NCBI GenBank assembly: GCA_023052945.1
Contig: CP095495.1
Span: 682,001-746,000, forward strand
Source of the DNA: Wolbachia pipientis
GTDB lineage: Bacteria > Pseudomonadota > Alphaproteobacteria > Rickettsiales > Anaplasmataceae
Direction of reading: 5' to 3'
DNA length: 64,000 nt
Below the pieces are notes generated by a model that was not told the DNA's origin, made no database searches, and was given only the letters and a program-made list of their open reading frames with translations. Of this stretch, positions 21,491-31,040 are shown one piece after another; the stretch's first letter is position 1, and the number at the start of each line of letters is the position of its first letter. The translations under genes and the position numbers were made by a program.

Positions 21491-22775
21491 TATACAAGAC
21501 AACGCTCCACTCTGTAGAAAATGGATATTCTTAGCAGTATGTGCCCTTTCTTGCTCTGGATTGCTGTCAATAATTGTTATTTTTCTACGATTGCCTTTTA
21601 TCTCCTCTCTTGTTCCTTTTGCACAATATATTTTTGATAATGCGCTGGTAATACACGTGAACTTGTCAATTTTGGTGTGGATGTGCTCTATAATATCTCT
21701 GCTCTTTATCATAAACCTACAAAATACCAACAGTTGGTTTAACTTTTTATGGGTTCTATCAACCCTTTCGATGCTGCTCATGTTTGTATCTGCATTCGTT
21801 CCAAACACTGAAGTTATCAAAAGTAACTATATTCCCGTGTTACAAAACAAATTATTTTTACTTGGACTCAGTTTATTTATTGCCAGCATATTAATAAATG
21901 CAGTTCTTGCATATATGTCAAATAAGCAAGCCTCATACCTCTGCATGGGACAAATTGGACTGGTTATTATACTTGTATCGTCATTTCTTTGCTTTGTTTT
22001 AGCATATAATAATATGCCTCCAGGTCTATATCACTCAGATAATAATTTATTTTACGAATATCTCTTTTGGGGAAGCGGACATTTATTGCAGTTTGCTTTT
22101 ACTCAAGGAATGTTTTTAGTGTATTTAATAATCAGTGATGTTAGTTTAGCTTCAAGCAATAAAATTACTATTTTACCGCTGTTTATAAACACGATTTTGG
22201 CTATAGGTGCACCGTTTGTATATTTTGTTTATCCAGTTGATAGTGCCAAGTTAATACAGTTTTTTACTTGGCATATGAGAATTGCTGGAGCAGTTTTGCC
22301 GTGCTTTTTGGTAATATTAGTGTGCTGCAACATCAGGACTTTTATTAATGATAAAAGCAACTATTTATTACATTCATTTTTGTTGTTCACTTATGGAGAT
22401 GTGCTCGGAGTGTTGACTATTGAAGGAAATGTCACCATTCCCGCTCATTATCACGGTTCTGTAGTTGGGATCACTATAGCTTTTATGAATTTCATTTATT
22501 GGCTGTTACCTAAATTAAACTTTAAAGAGGTAAAAAACTCTATTGTGAAATTACAGATTTATGCCTACAGTATAGGGCATTTTCTCCATATCACTGGCCT
22601 TGTGTGGCTTGGTGGATATGGTGCCTTAAGAAAAGTTGCAGATCTGCCAAGTATTTCATCAATGTTGGCACGTGCTTGTTTTATTGCGGGTGGAGCTATA
22701 TCAGTTATTGGTGGAATGTTGTTCGTAATAATTGTGCTTTTACATCTGTTAAAAGGCAAAGCGCGTACCAACTAA
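21483..22775 (+). CDS. Heme-copper oxidase subunit I-like membrane protein
   Basis: About twelve transmembrane segments are visible. Histidines sit where those of the heme-copper oxidase/NO reductase catalytic subunit would be: ALVIHVNLSILVW (low-spin heme position), WGSGHLLQFAF (copper-ligand position), and PAHYHGSVVGITIAFM plus IGHFLHITGLVW later. This suggests a divergent relative of CoxA/CcoN/NorB. The usual HPEVY and full HH pair are absent, so electron-transfer activity is uncertain. GTG 21483 overlaps the antiporter stop; TTG 21468 is an alternative. No subunit II or III gene is adjacent. Confidence 0.6.
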   Translation: MLNIQDNAPLCRKWIFLAVCALSCSGLLSIIVIFLRLPFISSLVPFAQYIFDNALVIHVNLSILVWMCSIISLLFIINLQNTNSWFNFLWVLSTLSMLLMFVSAFVPNTEVIKSNYIPVLQNKLFLLGLSLFIASILINAVLAYMSNKQASYLCMGQIGLVIILVSSFLCFVLAYNNMPPGLYHSDNNLFYEYLFWGSGHLLQFAFTQGMFLVYLIISDVSLASSNKITILPLFINTILAIGAPFVYFVYPVDSAKLIQFFTWHMRIAGAVLPCFLVILVCCNIRTFINDKSNYLLHSFLLFTYGDVLGVLTIEGNVTIPAHYHGSVVGITIAFMNFIYWLLPKLNFKEVKNSIVKLQIYAYSIGHFLHITGLVWLGGYGALRKVADLPSISSMLARACFIAGGAISVIGGMLFVIIVLLHLLKGKARTN

Positions 22776-22781
22776 CTCATA

Positions 22782-23268
22782 GAAACGAAAAAACTTACTT
22801 GACAAACCTTGCCAGCCCCCTTATCGTGAAAGTGAAGCTATTTTATTTAACTTCGCAATCTCTGCAGCAGATTAAAATGACAAGAAAACTTGTATTTGGC
22901 GTACTATTGTTTAATTTTTTGCACTATGTGCACCGTATGTCTTCATAAAATTTCTAGGTTTTTACCTACATAAGCTGAAACGCGCTTATAAAGCGTTCAA
23001 GACATCACCCAACGTCAAATTTTAAAATAGAGAGTGTAATAACTAGCTACCACGGCTTTTCTATGCCTTTTTTTTTCTGCCTAGTAAATTTCTTAAATAT
23101 TAAAGCTAAGGTTAGTTGCCGTTTAAAAGCAGCTAAATTGCAGCGTTTAAGACTTAAAAAACGCCAATACTGAAAATAGACAATGACTAGGGCTTCTTTT
23201 GCCTTTTTTTTGTTTGGTGAATTTCTTAAATATTTATGGCTAAAGTAATTTAGACCTACCGACAACCG
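22782..23268 (-). repeat. 0.5 kb intergenic repeat, copy B (inverted relative to copy A)
   Basis: The reverse complement of this segment aligns with 4267-4777 along nearly its whole length, including the paired AAGAAATTTAC units and GATAAGGGGGCTGG. There is no gene in the interval 22776-23358. Confidence 0.8.
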
Positions 23269-23345
23269 TCATCCCGCTACGTGTTAGCGGGATCTATGCT
23301 AAGGAGATACCGCGGCGGTATGATGATTCGTGGTGGTATAATGAA
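23262..23345. repeat. Palindromic repeat
   Basis: GTCATCCCGCTACGTGTTAGCGGGATC then ATGCTAAGGAGATACCGCGGCGGTATGA is a near-complete unit of the same family as at 4125-4190, in opposite orientation. It directly adjoins the 0.5 kb repeat in both places, so the two may have moved as one block. Confidence 0.75.
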
Positions 23346-23358
23346 GCTTGAAAGAGGA

Positions 23359-24177
23359 TCACCTTTCACGACTTGTATTTACTTCAGGAGTATTAACAGG
23401 CGTTATCGCCGGGTTCTCAAGCTTTGTTGCCTGCTTCAAACCCTCGCTTACACTTTGGTCCTGATTTAAAATTTTATCAAGCTGCTTACTCTTTTGTTGC
23501 ACTTCATTATTTGACATATCTCTTTGAGCACCTTCTCTCATGCCACGAGCATTCTCTACACTCTTTTCATCTTCACCTAAAAGTTTTTCTAATACTTTCT
23601 TAACAAAGCGCTTCAGAAGACTCAAGAACCCTTCTTCTTTCTGATTTTCTTGTGGTTGAGGTGTGTTATCTTTTTTGCCTAGCTCAGTGTTGAGCTTCTC
23701 TTTTACAGAACTCTTGCTCACTGAGGGACTAACATCATGCTTTGATGGCTGTGTATCTGTTTGTACAGAAGTCTCTTTTTGTCTACTTTGCTCAAAGCTT
23801 TTACCTTCTGCTATAGGCTTTTTCGGAGAATCTTGGAGTTTTTTGTCACTTTTTGGTCCTGCAACTTTTTCACTTCTGAAAATACCCTTGCCTTTATATT
23901 GGCGGTCAAGCTCAGCAATTCTTTCAAAATCTTGATGTACTTTTTCAGCTGCATGACTCTTTCGACTTTCAAGTTCTTTGCTTAATTCAGCAACGTTTTT
24001 CATTTTGTTCTCAAGCTCTCCACTCCTCATAGCCTTTTGAGCCTCTGTTGCTTCTGCAATATAATTAACCTTCTCCTCTAATGAGGTTCCCTCTGGAAAA
24101 GCACCTGGAGAACGCTCAAAAACATCTTTAAATTTTTTTTCTACACCTGTTTGAGGTGTATTTTTAACTTCAGTCAT
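23359..24177 (-). CDS. Hypothetical coiled-coil-rich protein
   Basis: I do not recognise this 272-residue protein. It is strongly charged and probably helical: residues 25-90 (EKVNYIAEATEAQKAMRSGELENKMKNVAELSKELE) look like a coiled coil, the middle is rich in K, S, P and Q, and an amphipathic stretch FLSLLKRFVKKVLEKLLG lies near residue 183. No signal peptide is seen. The start at 24177 has GTAGG upstream. It has the look of a Wolbachia-specific protein, but no function can be assigned. Confidence 0.65.
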   Translation of the reverse strand: MTEVKNTPQTGVEKKFKDVFERSPGAFPEGTSLEEKVNYIAEATEAQKAMRSGELENKMKNVAELSKELESRKSHAAEKVHQDFERIAELDRQYKGKGIFRSEKVAGPKSDKKLQDSPKKPIAEGKSFEQSRQKETSVQTDTQPSKHDVSPSVSKSSVKEKLNTELGKKDNTPQPQENQKEEGFLSLLKRFVKKVLEKLLGEDEKSVENARGMREGAQRDMSNNEVQQKSKQLDKILNQDQSVSEGLKQATKLENPAITPVNTPEVNTSRER

Positions 24178-24334
24178 ACCTACTACCTTAAAGCATACAA
24201 TATAACCAGTATATTAGCTAATTATATAAAAAACAGTTAACATAACTTGTGGTAAAGAGTAAGAGCGTTCTATTTATATTTTTTTTATTAAAATGCTATT
24301 TACTTATTAACCTAAAATACGTAACAATGTAGAA

Positions 24335-24973
24335 ATGAGAAATAGTCCATTAGCAGTAGTATTCGATTGGGATAATACCTTAGTTGACACTCAAGATAAC
24401 ATTTTTAATGCTATTAAGCATACCATAAACTCAATGGGGTATAGTAATAAAGCTGCTGATAGAAATTCCCATGAGTCGAGAAAGAGCTATATGGTCAATT
24501 TATTTGGCGATCAGTGGAAAAAAGCAAATCAGATATATCAACAATATTTAGATGATGCACTATTGCAAAACATTGCTTTGAATCAAGGAGTAGAGAAAAT
24601 GTTGCAGACACTGAAAAGCCACAATATTTATCTAGCAATAGTTAGCAATAAGAAAAATACTAATTTACGTAAAGAAGTTGCCTATTTTAAATTAGATTCT
24701 TACTTTGAAAGAGTAGTTGGTTCATGCGATACTGCGGAAGATAAACCATCTGCAACTCCACTGCTATTTGCACTAGAGGAGAGTACGTTGCCTATAAATA
24801 AAGAAAATGTGTTTTTCATTGGTGATAGCATCACAGATGTTCTGTGTGCACAAAATGCTAATTGTTTACCTATTATATATGGCCAATCAATAAGTGGATA
24901 CGAAGATTTGTTATGTTTTCAGCATTTTGATAAACTTACAGATTTTATAATAAAGTATTTAGAAGATAGGTAA
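24335..24973 (+). CDS. HAD-superfamily phosphatase
   Basis: The DxDxT nucleophile motif appears as DWDNTLVD at residues 11-18, motif II as AIVSNKK, motif III Lys within DTAEDKPSA and motif IV as FIGDSITDV. This is the phosphoglycolate phosphatase/Gph-like branch of HAD hydrolases, with a helical cap between residues 20 and 85; the substrate is not determined. The 212-residue length is normal. Its stop overlaps the next start as TAATG, suggesting translational coupling with the RDD gene. Confidence 0.85.
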   Translation: MRNSPLAVVFDWDNTLVDTQDNIFNAIKHTINSMGYSNKAADRNSHESRKSYMVNLFGDQWKKANQIYQQYLDDALLQNIALNQGVEKMLQTLKSHNIYLAIVSNKKNTNLRKEVAYFKLDSYFERVVGSCDTAEDKPSATPLLFALEESTLPINKENVFFIGDSITDVLCAQNANCLPIIYGQSISGYEDLLCFQHFDKLTDFIIKYLEDR

Positions 24974-25458
24974 TGACAGAGATTGCCAGTATACAAAGGC
25001 GCCTTTGCGCATATTTAATAGATGTAGCAATTTTATTAATTCCAACTTTATTAATTATACTGCTATTAGAGGATTCTCCGTTGATCTTACATCTATCATA
25101 CATGTGTGTAAATTGTAGTTACTTCACATATTTTATATCTTCAAAAGGCCCAAGCAACTCCAGGTCAGCAGTTGATGAATATATATACTATCAATTTAGA
25201 TGATTCTAAAATAGACTTGAATTTAGCGTTTGACAGAAGCACTTCCCAGTTTTTCTTCCTTTGTTAAACAGTGTAGTAGTTGTCCTTACTGAATTTTTGC
25301 AAGATCAGGAGGTATTAGTGAATGTCTTGAGTGCATTGAAAGTAATTATAGTGCTGCTCACCCTCTATTGGTATCTAGTTGCTTGCTTCTCTAAGAAAAA
25401 ACAGACATACCACGACATGCTATTTAATACGGTTGTTATCAAAGGAACTATTAAATGA
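24973..25458 (+). pseudogene. RDD-family membrane protein, two compensating frameshifts
   Basis: The start encodes RRLCAYLIDVAILLIPTLLIILLL, the N-terminal RDD helix. At about 25149 an extra C in GGCCC shifts the frame; the second frame carries the conserved QATPGQQLMNIYTINL. Near 25255 a base appears to be missing and the first frame returns with PLLNSVVVVLTEFL, ending with the RDD signature TYHDMLFNTVVIKG. All parts of a normal protein of about 160 residues are present in order. Two nearby opposite indels are either real decay or two sequence errors. It lies between the HAD gene and bfr in a tight same-strand run. Confidence 0.8.
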
Positions 25459-25517
25459 GTTGCTATAACTATCGTTATCATGTAAATTATGCTGATAAAT
25501 TGAACTCAGGGAAGATT

Positions 25518-25994
25518 ATGAATGAAGAGATAGTAAAACATTTGAACAAATTATTGACCAATGAGCTGACTTCTGTACGCCAGTATCTTTTGCATTTTGC
25601 AGTTCTCAAAAACAATGGAATTAATAGGCTTGCAGAAAAGGTAAAAAATGAGCTTAACGAAGAACTTGAACATGCAAGCAAGTTGGCAGAAAGAATTTTG
25701 TTGTTTAAAGGAGTCCCAAATTTTCAAGATACAAATGGAATCTCAAAGTATGATGGAAAGTTTACAAAAGATACAATACAAAAAATCTTAGAAGCTAATT
25801 TGAAATTAGAGGGAAAAGGTATTAAGGATATCAAAGAAACGATTTCTATCGCTGAGAAAGAAAAAGATTTTGTTAGTGTAATGTTATTAGAAGAGATGTT
25901 AAAAAATGAAGAAGAGCACTTCCATTGGATTGAGAAGCAGATCGATCTTATTGAACTAATGGGTGTTGAAAACTATTTAAGAACACAAATATAG
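25518..25994 (+). CDS. bfr: Bacterioferritin
   Basis: Bacterioferritin stores iron as a 24-mer shell. ATG 25518 has CAGGGAAG upstream and matches the family N-terminus (a start at 25455, overlapping the RDD stop as ATGA, would add 21 residues). The diiron ligands appear as Glu16, Glu49, His52, Glu98, Glu131 and His134. The residue corresponding to the heme-ligating Met52 of the E. coli protein is Leu50 here (NEELEHA), so heme binding in the usual way is doubtful. The length is 158 residues. Confidence 0.9.
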   Translation: MNEEIVKHLNKLLTNELTSVRQYLLHFAVLKNNGINRLAEKVKNELNEELEHASKLAERILLFKGVPNFQDTNGISKYDGKFTKDTIQKILEANLKLEGKGIKDIKETISIAEKEKDFVSVMLLEEMLKNEEEHFHWIEKQIDLIELMGVENYLRTQI

Positions 25995-25995
25995 A

Positions 25996-26630
25996 GTGTT
26001 AAAAAAGATAGTATTTATTTTAATTGTACCTTGTTTGCTCCTTTTTTTATTAGGATTATGGCAAGTATTCAGATTGAACTGGAAGAATAATATTATCAAA
26101 AATATGAATCTTTCAGTTGTCTATCTGTTGCCCAATAACGACCTTGAAAAATTTAACTATAGGCATGTCAAGATTGGTGGGATTTTAAGTGACATAGAGC
26201 TATACGTTTTTGCAGGGCAACGCGGCTATTATGTGCTGTCTCCCATGCTGCTTACTACTGGAAATTATATGTTAGTGAACAAAGGAATAGTTAAAGAAAA
26301 AAAGAGGAAAAAGTAAAAATTGAAAAAGTAGTTGCAGATGGAACTTTATATTGCGATAGCAATAAAAGCAAAAATTGGTTTATCAAGAACGATACTGCTT
26401 CGAATACATGGTTTACCCTGAGTACAGAAGAAATTTCCAATGAGTTAGGTATTAAGCTAGAGAAGTGTATATTGTGGCCGAACAATTTTGGCAGCAAATT
26501 AGCCATACAGCCAATGAAGCATTTGGAATATGCAATCACTTGGTTTGCACTTTCCTTAACTTGGTTAATTATGTGCATATTCTATTATAGACATACCTCT
26601 TGCATTTCTACTCATCAATATCGCTGCTGA
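25996..26630 (+). pseudogene. SURF1-family cytochrome oxidase assembly protein, frameshifted
   Basis: A GTG start two bases after the bfr stop encodes KIVFILIVPCLLLFLLGLWQVFRLNWK, the first SURF1 membrane helix, then RHVKIGGIL and GYYVLSPM. In the A run at 26297-26303 (seven A) the frame breaks and ends at 26316. With eight A it continues as EEKVKIEKVVADG and ends with the SURF1 C-terminal helix HLEYAITWFALSLTWLIMCIFYY, stopping at 26630 inside the end of the opposite Kef-type gene. SURF1 helps heme insertion into cytochrome c oxidase; ctaG in this window serves the same enzyme. Confidence 0.8.
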
Positions 26631-28326
26631 TATCCTTTATCATGCCATAATTGCCTTTTCTAAACCTACTTTTTAGAGACGCAACTCCGCTTTCGCTAAT
26701 ACCACTTAGGCTTAGTGCTGCTCCACCAAGCTGCAACCCAATCTCAGATGTCTCCGGAATAATTTTACTAGCCCCTAGATCTTTGTAAGCTTCTACATTA
26801 CTCAGATCTGGTAGGCGTATTATAATATTTACATATGGAAAATTTGTTGCAACTAGAGAAACAATCTTCTTTACAGTAACTTCGTTCTTTATTGAGATTA
26901 CGAGAGCTTGGGCTCTTTCTATTCCTACTGATTTTAAAATTTCATATCTCGTGGCATCTCCAAGATATATAGGAAAGCTGTCACTTTTCCCTTCTTTGAC
27001 TATCTTTGATTGAATATCTACAACAACATAGCTTAGATGCTCTGCGGTAAGCATTTTTGTTACCATATATCCTACCCTACCGAATCCAGCAACTACTACA
27101 TGGTTATAAAGGTCTTGTGTGTCTGTTTCAATGGCTTCATCATCTAGTATTACTTTCTCAATGCTAGATGAATTTGCTATCCAATCTCCAAGTCCCGATA
27201 GAAGAGGAGTGAAAGCCATAGTTACCGTAGTTACCATCATAAGCACTTGAGCGATTTCACTTGGTAGTACGTCTAACTCATCTGCTAAGCGAAACAGGAT
27301 AAATGCAAATTCACCACCTTGTGCAAGCAATAATCCAGCTTGTATGGCAGGTGCACTCTTAAATCCAAAAAATCTACACAATACGTATATGATAGATGTT
27401 TTTAAAACGATAAGAATGATCGACAATAAAGTAATTAGCGGCAATTTATTGAGTAAAAGGTCAATATTGATAGACATACCGACAGTCATGAAAAATAAGC
27501 CGAGAAACAAATCTTTAAATGGCAATACCGCGTGTTCCACTGAGTGCCTGTGTTCTGTTTCTGCAACTAATAACCCAGCAACGAATGCGCCCAGTGCCAT
27601 TGATAAATGAAATTGTTCGGTAATAAATGCTGCTCCTAGTATTATTAAGAGTGTTGTTGATATAAAGACCTCGTTACTTTCCATTTTAGCAATAACCGAA
27701 AATAAGGGTCTGAGTAATAACCTACCAGTTATAAATATCAACACTAATGCAATAGCTGCTTGTACTAGTGAACCTACTAGTGAGCTTATCAGACTATTTG
27801 TAGAATTGCCAGTAAGTAAGGGTACTAACACTATTAGCGGTACCACTGCAAAATCTTGCATTAATAGTACTGCTATTGACAACCTACCAACTTGACTTGC
27901 TTGGGAGCCTTTTTCCTGCAGAACCTGTAACACTATTGCCGTTGAGGACAATGCAAGCCCACCGCCGATAACTGCTGCCATTTTAGTGTTCACTCCAAAA
28001 GCAAGAGCAATGCACCATATCGCTACCATGGTAACTATAACTTGAAGGGAACCAAATCCAAATACATGGATACGCATGGCGATAAGGCGTTCAAAGGTCA
28101 ACTCAAGGCCTATAATGAATAATAGAAAAACTACGCCGAATTCTGCAAAATTATCCATTGCTTCAGCTGAATGTATCAGATTAAATCCATGAGAACCAAT
28201 CAACGCGCCTGCAACGAAGTAACCGAGCACTGGGCTGATATTCATTTTCCAAAACGCTATGACTATAAACACAGCAGCGAAAAGTAGAATTATAATATCA
28301 AACAAATGCTGAGAGCTGCTGTGCAT
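26608..28326 (-). CDS. Kef-type monovalent cation:proton antiporter (CPA2)
   Basis: The first 380 residues hold about twelve transmembrane helices of the Na_H_Exchanger type (FGVVFLLFIIGLELTFERL, GGGLALSSTAIVLQVL). From about residue 405 a Rossmann TrkA-N domain follows (HVVVAGFGRVGYMVTKML), which binds NAD and gates transport in KefB/KefC. The 572-residue length is normal for the family. It lies six bases downstream of the redoxin gene on the same strand, so the two are probably cotranscribed, which fits the link of Kef systems to thiol stress. Confidence 0.9.
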   Translation of the reverse strand: MHSSSQHLFDIIILLFAAVFIVIAFWKMNISPVLGYFVAGALIGSHGFNLIHSAEAMDNFAEFGVVFLLFIIGLELTFERLIAMRIHVFGFGSLQVIVTMVAIWCIALAFGVNTKMAAVIGGGLALSSTAIVLQVLQEKGSQASQVGRLSIAVLLMQDFAVVPLIVLVPLLTGNSTNSLISSLVGSLVQAAIALVLIFITGRLLLRPLFSVIAKMESNEVFISTTLLIILGAAFITEQFHLSMALGAFVAGLLVAETEHRHSVEHAVLPFKDLFLGLFFMTVGMSINIDLLLNKLPLITLLSIILIVLKTSIIYVLCRFFGFKSAPAIQAGLLLAQGGEFAFILFRLADELDVLPSEIAQVLMMVTTVTMAFTPLLSGLGDWIANSSSIEKVILDDEAIETDTQDLYNHVVVAGFGRVGYMVTKMLTAEHLSYVVVDIQSKIVKEGKSDSFPIYLGDATRYEILKSVGIERAQALVISIKNEVTVKKIVSLVATNFPYVNIIIRLPDLSNVEAYKDLGASKIIPETSEIGLQLGGAALSLSGISESGVASLKSRFRKGNYGMIKDISSDIDE

Positions 28327-28331
28327 GATAT

Positions 28332-28904
28332 TTAACCTGTAGGATCAGACCATTTAATTGAGCAACCAATACTTGACTTTTGGTCAGCCGGAGGATTACC
28401 AGTTTCTGCAACAAATTTCATAGCTTGAAATAAATCACTACTTCCTATTTTATAGTTTTGAACCTTTTCTTTTTTTGCGTCGTTAAAACGTCCACGATAG
28501 CAAAGTTTTAAATTAGCATTAAAACCAAAAAAGTCAGGAGTACAAACAGCACCATACTCTTTAGCTATTTTCTGTGCACTATCAATTAAATATGGAAATG
28601 TAAACTTATTTTCTTTGGCAAAATTAATCATATTTTCAAAGGAATCTTCTGGATATTCATTTACATCATTTGACATTATTGCAACGGTGTTTACCTGATA
28701 ATCTTTTTTCAATTGATCAACATCGCTTACCAGATTGCTAATAATTGACTGAACGTAAGGACAGTGATTGCATATAAACATTACAATAAGACCATTTTTT
28801 CCACAACAGTCACTTAATGTATAGTATTTATTGTCTACTCCCAAAAGATTAAAATCTTTTGCAGTAAAACTAAAATCGACTTTAGGAGTATTCAGAGCAA
28901 CCAT
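28332..28904 (-). CDS. Thioredoxin-like redoxin (AhpC/TSA superfamily)
   Basis: A thioredoxin fold with the active-site motif CNHC (FICNHCPYV, near residue 46) and a later cis-Pro region (GAVCTPDFFGF) supports a thiol-disulfide or peroxide-handling role. The 190-residue protein has no signal peptide, so it should be cytoplasmic. This CNHCPYV group is widespread but poorly characterised. It is upstream of the Kef-type antiporter with a short gap. Confidence 0.85.
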   Translation of the reverse strand: MVALNTPKVDFSFTAKDFNLLGVDNKYYTLSDCCGKNGLIVMFICNHCPYVQSIISNLVSDVDQLKKDYQVNTVAIMSNDVNEYPEDSFENMINFAKENKFTFPYLIDSAQKIAKEYGAVCTPDFFGFNANLKLCYRGRFNDAKKEKVQNYKIGSSDLFQAMKFVAETGNPPADQKSSIGCSIKWSDPTG

Positions 28905-29006
28905 AGACTATTATTATACCGTATGTAATTTACGGTCTTATTATTTAAATGTCAAACGGTTTCTATGTATACTGTTTGCATATTCTTTTTTAGTATTATA
29001 AAACTT

Positions 29007-29612
29007 ATGTTCATAACTTTCGAAGGAATAGACGGCTCTGGTAAAACAACACAATCTAAGCTACTTGCAAATCATTTTAAGCAAATTCACGGCGAAAATA
29101 ATGTAGTGTCGACTCGAGAACCAGGTGGCACTGATTTTGCAGAAAAGATAAGAGGAGTGTTATTAACAAATAATATTGATCCTATTTCTGAACTCTTGCT
29201 ACTTATCTCGATGAGGCACGAACATATGAAAAAATTAATATTACCAGCTCTTGCAGAAGGGAAAATAGTGATTTGTGATCGGTTTATTGATTCAACCATT
29301 GCATACCAAGGATATGGGTTTGGAGTTGATTTAAAACTAATAGAAGATTTGCACAGGTTGGCTGGAGTTAGATATCCAGATATTACATTTATTCTAGATA
29401 TTGATGTTAAAGTTGGGTTAAGTAGAGCGAAAGACAAGAATAAATATGAAGAAATGGATGTTAATTTTTATAATAAAGTTGGAAAAGGGTTTAAAGAAAT
29501 CGCCATAAAAGAGCCCGGTAGGTGCCATGTCATCACTGAAATTGAAACAAAAAATGATAATCAAGTGTACAGTGAAATTATTAGATTTCTCCTAAGAAAC
29601 TCACTCAACTAA
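29007..29612 (+). CDS. tmk: Thymidylate kinase
   Basis: TMK phosphorylates dTMP to dTDP. MFITFEGIDGSGKTT at the N-terminus is the P-loop, TREPGGT is the DR/E-containing substrate motif, and CDRFIDSTIAYQGYG the conserved RFxxS/YQG region. I chose ATG 29007; the reading from 28965 would add 14 hydrophobic residues not found in the family. The last four codons overlap the transposase end of the IS110 element on the other strand, so the C-terminus may have been altered by that insertion. Confidence 0.93.
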   Translation: MFITFEGIDGSGKTTQSKLLANHFKQIHGENNVVSTREPGGTDFAEKIRGVLLTNNIDPISELLLLISMRHEHMKKLILPALAEGKIVICDRFIDSTIAYQGYGFGVDLKLIEDLHRLAGVRYPDITFILDIDVKVGLSRAKDKNKYEEMDVNFYNKVGKGFKEIAIKEPGRCHVITEIETKNDNQVYSEIIRFLLRNSLN

Positions 29613-30922
29613 CTCTTCTTGTTGAACTAATATGTAGCCAAATTCGCTCGCTTTTTTGATCAAATTTTTTACAGTTCTATCTTTATAGCGTGTTTCATAG
29701 TATTCCATTCCTTTTTCTACATATTCCTGTCCGTATTTGAGCATACTATAAAATATGCATGCCATTTTTCTTGCAGTAGCTGTTATTGCTTTTGGTGCTC
29801 CTAGTCGTTTTTTCAATCTTCTGTAGTATGCACCCAACGCACTTTTACTATTTCCTACAGAATGAGCAGCTATTCGCAAAGCATTTGCAGCACGGTTAAT
29901 GACTTTACGTGTTCTTGTGTTAAACACTTTTTCCCCTGTAACTTTATTAGCAGGACTGAGTCCCAACCACGATGAAAAGTGCTTTTCTGTTGGCCATTTA
30001 CTATGGTTTATACCAACTTCTGAAATTATGGTTTGTATACTTAATACATCAAATCCAGGAATTTTAGTGAAATCCATACCAGTTATTCGGTGCAGTTCCT
30101 CATACAAAGCAAAGCTTGGCTTACTTTTGCTATTTTTATTCTTTTGCTTACTTAGCTGTTTGCTTTCACAAGACTTTGTTTCAAACGTTTTATAATAGGC
30201 TTCAATATTTCTATCACATTCTGCTATTTTTTCTTGATAAATATTATATAGTTCAAATTCTTGCTTTAGCGTGAATAAGTGTTCCTCTCTATAGTCACCA
30301 GCTAACGCTTTTGCAATAGTAGACTGATCATTTTTCATTCGCACGTCCCTGAATTCTGCCAATTTTTCAGAATCTCTTTCGCCTTCAATTATAGTTTCAA
30401 TGATTTTCATACCAGTTATCCCAGTAATATGACTAATAACCTTGTGTAATTGTATATTCATTTGAATTAATGCCTTCTGCATACGCAGAATATGTGTAGA
30501 TGCACTTTCAGTGAGATTTTTGCGTTGCCGCACGTAACTGCGCAATACACACATCTGATTATCTGGCCTAAACGACCCATGAAGCAGTCCGTAGCTATGC
30601 AGTTGTTGGAGCCATTGGCAATCTTGAACGTCAGACTTCCTACCAGGTACATTCTTTACATGCCGTGCATTTTACCTCGAATTTGTATGACTCAAGTATT
30701 TGAAATAAAGGAATCCAATATACTCCTGTTGATTCCATAGCTACTGTTGTAACTTTACACTTTTTCAACCACTGTGCTAAGTTATGAAGGTCTTCAGTAA
30801 AGCAGCCAAATTTCTGAACGCGTTCTTCCTTCAGGTACACACACATAGTGTACAGCTGAACCAATGTCTATTCCTGCTGCATTAGGATTCACTATTTCTA
30901 ATTTACTTTTTGCTTTTTTCAT
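29601..30922 (-). pseudogene. IS110-family transposase, two frameshifts
   Basis: The start ATG 30922 gives MKKAKSKLEIVNPNAAGIDIGSAVHYV, with the first acidic residue of the RuvC-like DEDD domain in GIDIG. After VCVPE an extra base (about 30832) shifts to EERVQKFGCFTEDLHNLAQWLKKCKVTTVAMESTGVYWIPLF. An extra A near 30662 shifts again into NARHVKNVPGRKSDVQDCQWLQQLHSYGLL, after which the frame is open to 29601, covering the Transposase_20 domain (ITGMDFTKIPGFDVLSIQTIISEVG, FSSWLGLSPANKVTGEK). All domains are present, so decay is recent. Confidence 0.85.
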
Positions 30923-31040
30923 GGTAACCCCTACATATAATTTGTAATAGGGAAACGCTTCAGCTTGGAACGGTTGATAGTACAATCTCCTAACCGAGGT
31001 AGTCTAAATGACTCCATCAATGATTTGACCGTTCCTTCCA
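29601..31040 (-). mobile_element. IS110-family insertion sequence, decayed
   Basis: The element holds a frameshifted IS110 transposase (29601-30922) and, 5' of it, a noncoding stretch with a strong stem-loop. IS110 elements lack clear terminal inverted repeats, so the outer limits are approximate. One end overlaps the tmk stop and the other lies before tRNA-Arg. Confidence 0.75.
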
